Shown here piece after piece: positions 57,634 to 64,000 of a stretch of DNA of 64,000 bases. The notes beneath the pieces were generated by a model. It was not told where the DNA came from. It worked only from the letters and a program-made list of their open reading frames with translations, and did not search any database. Source of the stretch: Ophiura sarsii (taxonomy: Eukaryota > Echinodermata > Ophiuroidea > Amphilepidida > Ophiuridae); contig CM069448.1 of the NCBI GenBank assembly GCA_035610835.1, positions 6,015,607-6,079,606 of the forward strand, given 5' to 3'. The translations under genes were made by a program, and so were the position numbers. Position 1 is the stretch's first letter. Each line of letters starts with the position of its first letter.

Positions 57634-57721
57634 CAACAAAAATGGCCTATCAGTTGACTTGACTTCAAGGCATATCCACAAATCCATGTCAATTTAATTT
57701 GATTTCATATTATTATTTACC

Positions 57722-57778
57722 ACGTGCAGCTGTAATATACACTGACAATTATTGTCAGTGTATATTACAGCTGCACGT
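57722..57778. repeat. Perfect 57-bp palindrome
   Basis: Two 28-nt arms, ACGTGCAGCTGTAATATACA followed by CTGACAAT and its exact reverse complement, are separated by one T (57750). A second palindrome (10-bp arms GTTATACTAT, 7-nt loop) follows at 57787-57813. Confidence 0.97.
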
Positions 57779-57813
57779 CCCTTGGTGTTATACTATTAAT
57801 ATTATAGTATAAC

Positions 57814-59033
57814 TTCATTAATTTGGCCTAGAAAATAACTCTTTTATCATTCGCCATGGCATCAAGTATTTAAGATATTGTTATTCCTTATCCGGATCTA
57901 AATGACATTGCTGGTATTGTGTAATGCGTCATTTTTATTCCATGCTTGCTTTATATTTATATTTTCCGTATCAATGTAATTTTATTCCAATATGTCCCGG
58001 TTGATTATTTTGATAAGATAATGTTAAAAGTGTACATGCTCATTCATTGTATTATTTTGGGCAATGACATTTCATCTCACGAAAAAAATGCTCAACAAAG
58101 AAAACAACTTCACGACCACAGCCTCTCTAATTTCACAGGCATATACAAAAAGACTCACATGGACAAATACAAGAGCACATTCCTAATTACATTGTTAAAC
58201 AAATTGTTCTACCAACCTGTATGTTCTTTGATATTTGATATATCTGTTTGCTTGTCCGGGGCGTAAACTATATCGATCTAAAGGGTTCAAAAAAAGTAAT
58301 TCCCCCCTAAAACTAGATCACGTTTCTTTGCATAACTCTATACAAAACGAGACGTTTTGAAAAATTGAAACGTTTATGAAAAGGGAAAGCGCTTGGCTAC
58401 TCTTAGAAAAAAAATCTTTTCAATATCACGTTCACTTCTTCCAAAACAATCACATTCTCTCAAAATGATGTTTTCAGAACAAGTGGCACTATTCAAAATC
58501 GTATGTAAGAAAGTTACAAAAACGTCTCCAATGCTTTTTACAAATTCATTTCAATTGTCTTTATTTCCAATTAAAAGAAAACCTTCTCTTTCTTTAGCTG
58601 GTCCTTATTTGAAATTTAAAAAAAAAAAAAATTGTTTCATGCATGACTAGTCAATAGTGTCCACCATTCACGTCAATAACTACCCTGTATCGTTGAAAAG
58701 GACATCTTTTCGGAAAATATCATGTTGGGGAAATGTGACAGTTTTGGTAAAATTAAAGTGGAGTGACAAAAACCTTTCGCTGGTTTGTGGTTATTAAAAT
58801 TAAAACAATTTAAGCTCATTAGTATACAATAGAGCTAAATTGAAATGTGTGCCTGAATCTTACATTGTGATCTGTACAATGCATTCTATCGATGATGATC
58901 AATGCCGATATACAGTGTTTTTAGTTCATAAGTAAGATGTCCCTTATATATTATATACGTTTTAATGATAAATATAGATATAGCACAGTCTCAAGATTTA
59001 AGAAAATACGGCAACATGTATTCAATATTCAGG
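57814..59033. other. No recognisable gene; possible mariner-type end
   Basis: AAGGGTTCAAAAAAAGTAAT near 58,279 has the look of a Tc1/mariner terminus, but I find no partner. The 85-codon frame at 58393-58650 and the 106-codon frame at 57946-58266 have no recognised motif. Confidence 0.3.
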
Positions 59034-59035
59034 TA

Positions 59036-59286
59036 CACAGAAAAAAATACCGAGTCATTTGACTCAGTTCGACAATTTTGGAATGAGTCATCAATAAGTT
59101 GATTCATTTGCTGAGTCAATTGACTCATATTGCCTCATTTTAAGTGAGTCACATACACATTGACTCACTTATTGCACTAAGTGTATCATAGTTGACTCAC
59201 ACATAATCTGTTAATGAGTCAAATTTCAGGTGACTCAGTACAGTATTGCCAGATTGAGAATTCAGTTACCTTTATTGTTCATAGTG
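59036..59286. mobile_element. TA-flanked MITE packed with TGAGTCA
   Basis: The left end reads CACAGAAAAAAATACC after TA (59034-59035); the right end is CATAGTG before TA (59287-59288), giving a 251-bp element. The interior (about 59,044-59,245) contains nine exact TGAGTCA/TGACTCA heptamers in both orientations, several as back-to-back pairs. No coding capacity. Borders are less certain than the motif array. Confidence 0.65.
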
Positions 59287-59399
59287 TATTAAAGAGATAT
59301 CTGACATTTAAAACGGTTATCATTGACCGATATGTACGTTTTGTCACTTAAAATATGCCAAATGAATAGCACTTGGGCAAAATGAATCTGCGGACCTTA

Positions 59400-60540
59400 T
59401 TCAATATATACACGGTCGATTAAAGTCAAGTTCTTCTAGCGAAGAGGTACCTAGGGAATTATTTGCATAATATTAAAATATTTACCATCATCTTGTCCAA
59501 CCTAATCATTTAATTATCGAACAAAATCATAACAATATATTCAATAATAGATGGGCAAGTGATTAGATGTGGGACCATGCGCAATCATAAATGCCGACAA
59601 AAACAGGAAGGAAGGAAGGAAGCGATCAAGTAGCACTTTAAATTGCAAACAAGCGAATAGTAAGTCATCAAATTCGTTCATCTACTGATAATCATGCGTT
59701 TATACGCGGTACGCCCACGCATGATTGTTGTCGTTGGTAGGTCACATGATAGAAAAAATAAGTCCTGTATTATCTACTCTGTGAGTGGCTACCCTATGAC
59801 TGGGAGTATTCTTTTATATTCATTTACATGCCCTACGATATTGACAAGGTGCTAACGTAACTTATACAAGAACCTCCTAGACAATTCAATCGACATGTCG
59901 CCACATACACACGCCCGCAAGATTGAAAAAAATACTAGCTGAAGTTGACTATTCGTTCTATACAAACGTACACTTGAGCTGTATTGAGCTTTCAAGGTAC
60001 CCGCTATTGTAAGTGATGGCTGTAGGGAACGCGATTACGGAAGAGGTTATTTAAGGTAGTATAGTATTGTGACAATACTTGACTTTTAACCATAGCCTAG
60101 CCATGATTCGAATTATGTTTGATATCCGATGACTCTAACAAGTAAACGTCCCCATGATGTAACCAAAACGAAACCGATGCCAATATTGCGAAAAATGAAG
60201 CAAATTTACACGATAACACAACTTACATGTAAACTTACTAGAAGTTTACATCTTGTTAATGTCAGAAGTATCTTATGAGGTTGTTACGTCTTCAGCTAGG
60301 AATCTGTAGACGATTAGCTTCCAATTTGACGACATAGGAACGTTTATAAATCAAAAACAGTCATCTAGTGTCTAAGTAATAACACGACATGGTATATATA
60401 ATTAATATATACAAACATATTACGCACTATATTAAAGCATGCATACTCTTACACATTGGTATATAGACAGCTATTTGGCGACACAGTGTCTACTCTTAAT
60501 TATACACCAGTACTGACAAATGTCTCGGGGAAAACAGATA
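59400..60540 (+). repeat. Block C, copy 3, with flanks
   Basis: Longest readable copy. It matches the flank of 37,790-37,910 at its left, copy 1 (27,950-28,780) in TGGGACCATGCGC, TAGGTCACATGATA, TAAGTCCTGTATTA, CGATATTGACAAGG, GATATCCGATGACTCTAACA and GCCAATATTGCGAAAA, and copy 2 in CGCCCGCAAG and GTCTACTCTTAATTATACAC. Confidence 0.75.
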
Positions 60541-61564
60541 TATGGCTTATATTCCCTCTTAACGTGTTCAATAGCTTTAGAGCAACGAATGCAAAATTGA
60601 CCTGTAAATAATCAAGAGCTCATCAAGTGGTTTATGGAACGGTATAATGTTACATTGCACGTCAATTTAAATCGATTGCCTACATCTAATGTAGCAATTC
60701 ATTCCTCATGTAACCCTGACTTAAGGCGTGTTAATCGGAGCCCGGAATCTTTAATCATTGCCGCTATATAGGCCACCATTAGCACGTTGGAACGTGACAG
60801 TTTTAAGTGCAAAGGGGCTTATAAATGTTCCTATATGAATGTATTCGTATCTCCTTGTAGTATTAAGAACTCTTCACGCCTTTTGACGATCAATTTTCTT
60901 ATGGTCAACATTCCCCGAGGATATTAAATAGATAACGGATTACGTTAAATGTTGGAGGAATGGTCTGCTAAATAGGGTTAGACACCCTACACACTGTGTT
61001 TGTTTGATGATGTTGTTGTTGTTGGTCTTTAGGGGCTTTTTTAAGTATACATTTTAAATAAACAATCGCAAGCGGGTTAGATGATGCTGTAATGACAAAT
61101 GATGACTAGTGGTTTCTGTCCATAGTAATATAATGCTGCGGGATGTAAAGTCATCCAACAAAGTTACGCTCCCATTGATATTATCAAAAACATAGGTAGT
61201 TTAATGTATATGCATAGGCATATGAAATACGTGACGGGTATTTAATTGTTAGGATTACAAATATATAGTAATAATTCACCTTAGTGAGCTGTTTATAACA
61301 GATAAGAGACTCACACATCTGTATTCACTTTGGAAAACGTCTTACTATACAATTGGCTATCCTATTTCACTTTGTTGAACGGTCTATAAATGATTTGCTT
61401 TTAACGATCAATCAGCAAGTGTAACAACGATTTCATAAGTCTTCCACAATCCTACTTGCGGCAAGCCAGGTCCAGTCTGATGTAACTAAGATAACACCGA
61501 TAGTTGTATAATCAACTGCGTATGTTGAATGCAAGTTCTGCAATAGTTAAACATACACATATTA
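60541..61564. other. No recognisable gene
   Basis: AT-rich, short GTT microsatellite near 61,010. Nothing else supported. Confidence 0.35.
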
Positions 61565-61566
61565 TG

Positions 61567-62031
61567 GCCCTGTCATATCATGGCGTATGGCCTGAGCGCA
61601 TGCCAACGTATACAAAAAATAGTTCGAAATTTGTCAAAGTCAAAGTCAAAGAACGTTCATGTTCCCAACGAATTTCATAGGAAAAGTCGACATCGGTGTT
61701 GGAATGGACGTATCCATAGCGTATTGTTTGTATAGATAGCGTATGAATAACATATTGATAGCGTATCACTAACTTATAACAGACTTGTCACAGCGTTTCA
61801 CAGCGTATGCGAGCGTACGACCAACGTATGCTTAACGTATTCGTAGCGTATGTCTGCCGTATAAGACGTATCCTCTGCGTACAACGAACTCGTGAACTAT
61901 ACTGCTGTAGAACGGCTGTCATGTACTCTTGTCGCAGCCTATCATCCGCCATGCTCTCTGATGATGATAAGTTGATGATGGGTTGATGAGTTCAGCACGA
62001 GAGACCATGAAGAAGTGAAGATGATGTGATA
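61567..62031 (+). mobile_element. Diverged CGTAT-packed element, left part
   Basis: Starts GGCCCTGTCATATCATGGCG, a diverged copy of the terminus at 62,145, followed by the same TATGCCAACGTATACAAAAA-like stretch. The interior near 61,795-61,880 has many CGTAT and GCGTATG words. A right terminus is not seen. Confidence 0.55.
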
Positions 62032-62144
62032 GGGCCAGTCACACCATGGCGTATGGCATGTAGCCTACGTATGCCGACGTATACAAAAAATAGCTCGAAA
62101 TTGCCAGAGTCCAAAAACGTCCTACTTCCCAACGAATTGCATAT
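62032..62144 (+). mobile_element. Solo left end of the same family
   Basis: GGGCCAGTCACACCATGGCG, then about 95 bp matching the next element (CAAAAAATAGCTCGAAATTG and CTTCCCAACGAATTGCA). It is directly followed by the complete copy. Confidence 0.6.
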
Positions 62145-62615
62145 GGGCCTGTCACACCATAGCGTATCGCCTGAAAGTATGCCGATGTATACACAAAATA
62201 GCTCGAAAATTGTCAGAGTCCAAGAACATCTAACTTCCCAACGAATTGCAATATTTTGGTTTTTATCAATGCTAAATAGCTATTTTCAGCCGACGTACAT
62301 CAACGTAAACCAACTTACGAGTGACTTACCTCTAACGTATTTCAGCGTATGTCAATGTATGTCTAACGTACCACGCTTACCGGGAACTTATGATGAACGT
62401 ATTAAGCACACGTTAAGTACGCCGAGGAATTTTAAACATGCTGAATAATTTTTCGCGGGCTCGACGTGTTCCAAATTTCCACAGCGTATTACAGCGTCCT
62501 CTTAACGTAAATGACCTATCCTCAACTTATATCAGCGTACACCGACGTACACCATCGTATTTTCGATATTTTCGTTGGCATACGTTCAGGCGATACGCCA
62601 TGGTGTGACAGGCCC
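62145..62615. mobile_element. Complete 471-bp CGTAT-packed MITE
   Basis: Left terminus GGGCCTGTCACACCATAGCG; right terminus the reverse complement of GGGCCTGTCACACCATGGCG. The inner arms share TATCGCCTGAA and GTATGCC. The interior is dominated by variants of AACGTA, GCGTAT and TACG. The 140-codon frame at 62026-62448 spans two copies of the repeat and is not a gene. Target duplication was not resolved. Confidence 0.78.
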
Positions 62616-63240
62616 CTTACAGGAGAGTACACCCAACTGTCCGATCACATCAGCCACACGTTACCTCTATTCACTACAATATGACAGGGTCTTAATCCAG
62701 TGATCACTATGAGCGTGTTTCTACTGGGGCACTGCAAAAAGTAAACGCTAAGATTCAATCGGTAAGTTTTTAATCCCCCTGTTTCTACTCGCGAAAAGTT
62801 GCCGCTAAGTTCATCGATCCTAGTCGATGGGCCACGACATTTGACCTTTTGTAATACCAAACAATGCCACCGCACCTGAAAAAAGATTGCTTCACAATAT
62901 CTTACTATAATTCACCGTATGTTGTATGTATGTATCCATAAGGCTTTCTCATTTTGCGTCTAAAAGCCGTGAACGTTGCACTGATAAAAGATGATTATAA
63001 TGTGAGTGTAATAAGCTATAAATGGCTGAAAACCGTACAGAATTGACCGAGATATGAGCAAAAGAGTAAAATCCAGGACCTTTTCAGACTGTTTTCTACG
63101 GGCCATGTTTGTTTATTTTGTGCGTACTGCAACCATGCAGTCGAGCGCGTAACACATTACGCGTTGTATTGCGCCATGCAAAATAAACGCTCACACGCAC
63201 TACACCCACGCACCCTACACACGCGGGCGGACAAATATTG
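62616..63240. other. No recognisable gene
   Basis: Transition from AT-rich to GC-rich sequence, no supported feature. Confidence 0.35.
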
Positions 63241-63244
63241 GAGA

Positions 63245-63995
63245 AATACGCTGCGCTACGGGAGTTGATTAATTTAGCTTGAAGGTGTATAAGCACGGGG
63301 CGGGCGGTAGGGGCGGCGGGCGAGGGACGGCAGGGGGATGCCGGGCGGGGGCGAGTGGAGGCCATGAACTAATGAGGGTTGGGAGTCAGGGGGTTACTGA
63401 AGAACGCTACGGGAGTTGGTTAATTTAGGCCTTGAAGGTTTTGATAAGCACGGGGCGGGCGGGGCAAGGGGAGGTCATGAAGTAATGAGGTTGTGGGGGG
63501 GGGGGGGGGGGGGTTAATGAAGAAATGTGATGCTTACTTGCGTAACACTATAAGTGGAGCTTGGGGAGATGGTTAAGGTTTAGGCCTTGGGTGTTGAGCC
63601 ACGGGGCGGGGGCGGAGACGGGGAACAGGGAGGGGAATGGCGGGGACGGTTGGGGTGGCGGGCTGGGCGAGGGGGTCTAATGAAGAAGTGTGGTTTGGGA
63701 GGCACGGCCTTGGGGTTGAGATATGCCACGGGCGGGCGGGGCGGGGGCGGTGACGAATGGGGTTGTGTGTAATGATGTAATTTGGTTTGAGAGGCAGGGT
63801 GTTAATGAAGAAATGTGATGCTAAATCGCGTAACGGATATGCCACGGAGCGGGGGTGGGTCGGGGGAAGGGCGGGGGAAGGGCGGGGAGTGACTGGTGGG
63901 GTACGGGATATAGTTAAGGTTTAGGCCTTGGAGTTGAAATATGCCACGGGGCGTGGGCAGGCGGGAGTCGTTTTAAAAAAATTAATTGAAATTTG
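63245..63995 (+). repeat. G-rich tandem repeat
   Basis: Imperfect units repeat GGTTTAGGCCTTG, an (A/G)AGCACGGGGCGGGCGG or TATGCCACGGGGCG segment, and AATGAAGAAATGTGATGC. G is strongly biased to the plus strand and there is an uninterrupted G-run of about 17-18 at 63,496-63,513. Frames in this region are composition artefacts. It probably continues beyond the window. Confidence 0.85.
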
Positions 63996-64000
63996 AAAAC

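Noticed and set aside
62026..62448. 140-codon plus-strand frame
   Set aside because: It runs across two repeat copies of the CGTAT-packed family; the repetition explains it.

Overview
This window is eukaryotic, AT-rich and non-coding as far as can be read. I find no convincing host gene, no operon or ribosome-binding-site organisation, no rRNA and no intact tRNA. Every reading frame I can recognise belongs to a retroelement: CR1/L2-like non-LTR reverse transcriptases, a jockey/RTE-like C-terminus, and Penelope-like (PLE) endonuclease tails. The repeat content (degraded CR1/L2-type LINEs with (ATT)n tails, PLE tails followed by hammerhead-like motifs, many foldback MITEs, GGTCA-rich satellite) fits a repeat-rich invertebrate animal, perhaps a marine deuterostome such as an echinoderm or hemichordate. 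That placement is inference only.

Layout. 0-6.4 kb: a triple-nested insertion (LINE in a TTAA foldback in a mariner-type MITE, 1628-3677), then an old tandem-like repeat broken by a second TTAA MITE (3987-4854). 7.5-9 kb: a jockey/RTE-like LINE tail (7909-8556) inside another copy of that repeat. 9.75-11.9 kb: first copy of a segmental duplication (block A). 12-14.8 kb: antisense GGTCA satellite followed by a frameshifted CR1/L2 LINE. 18.4-22.6 kb: two mariner-type MITEs. 23.8-27.9 kb: small MITEs, a kilobase of degenerate tetranucleotide repeat containing a tRNA-like head, a 246-bp direct-repeat pair and minisatellites. 28-31.3 kb: block C, then the second copy of block A, which carries an 889-bp TA-flanked MITE absent from the first copy. 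31.5-39 kb: an inverted pair of related elements, one interrupted by a CAACTGTTG-packed insertion, with two PLE tails between them. 39-41 kb: second copy of block C and more duplicated sequence. 41.2-46.6 kb: LINE tail, a GGTCA satellite with higher-order structure, and the best-preserved LINE (371 codons, antisense, with a 16-bp target-site duplication). 46.9-48.7 kb: 1003-bp tandem duplication. 49.6-53.8 kb: a 30-bp minisatellite, a CpG-rich stretch and a foldback. 57.2-62.6 kb: MITE, a 57-bp palindrome, a TGAGTCA-packed MITE, third copy of block C, CGTAT-packed elements. 63.2-64 kb: G-rich tandem repeat.

The main patterns are three. First, the locus carries diverged, mostly same-strand copies of several unrelated blocks (A, B, C, D, F), many spaced roughly 16-23 kb apart, which suggests ancient tandem segmental duplication later filled by transposons. 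Block C has a TATA-like core at a constant place and could be the promoter/5' end of a tandem gene family whose coding exons lie elsewhere or are lost. Second, three different non-autonomous elements are almost wholly built from one short motif each (CAACTGTTG, TGAGTCA, CGTAT), as arrays of protein-binding sites would look. Third, the GGTCA satellite repeats nuclear-receptor-type DR1 and DR4 half-site pairs in most monomers. All identities come from reading the sequence by eye; no alignment or database search was run.
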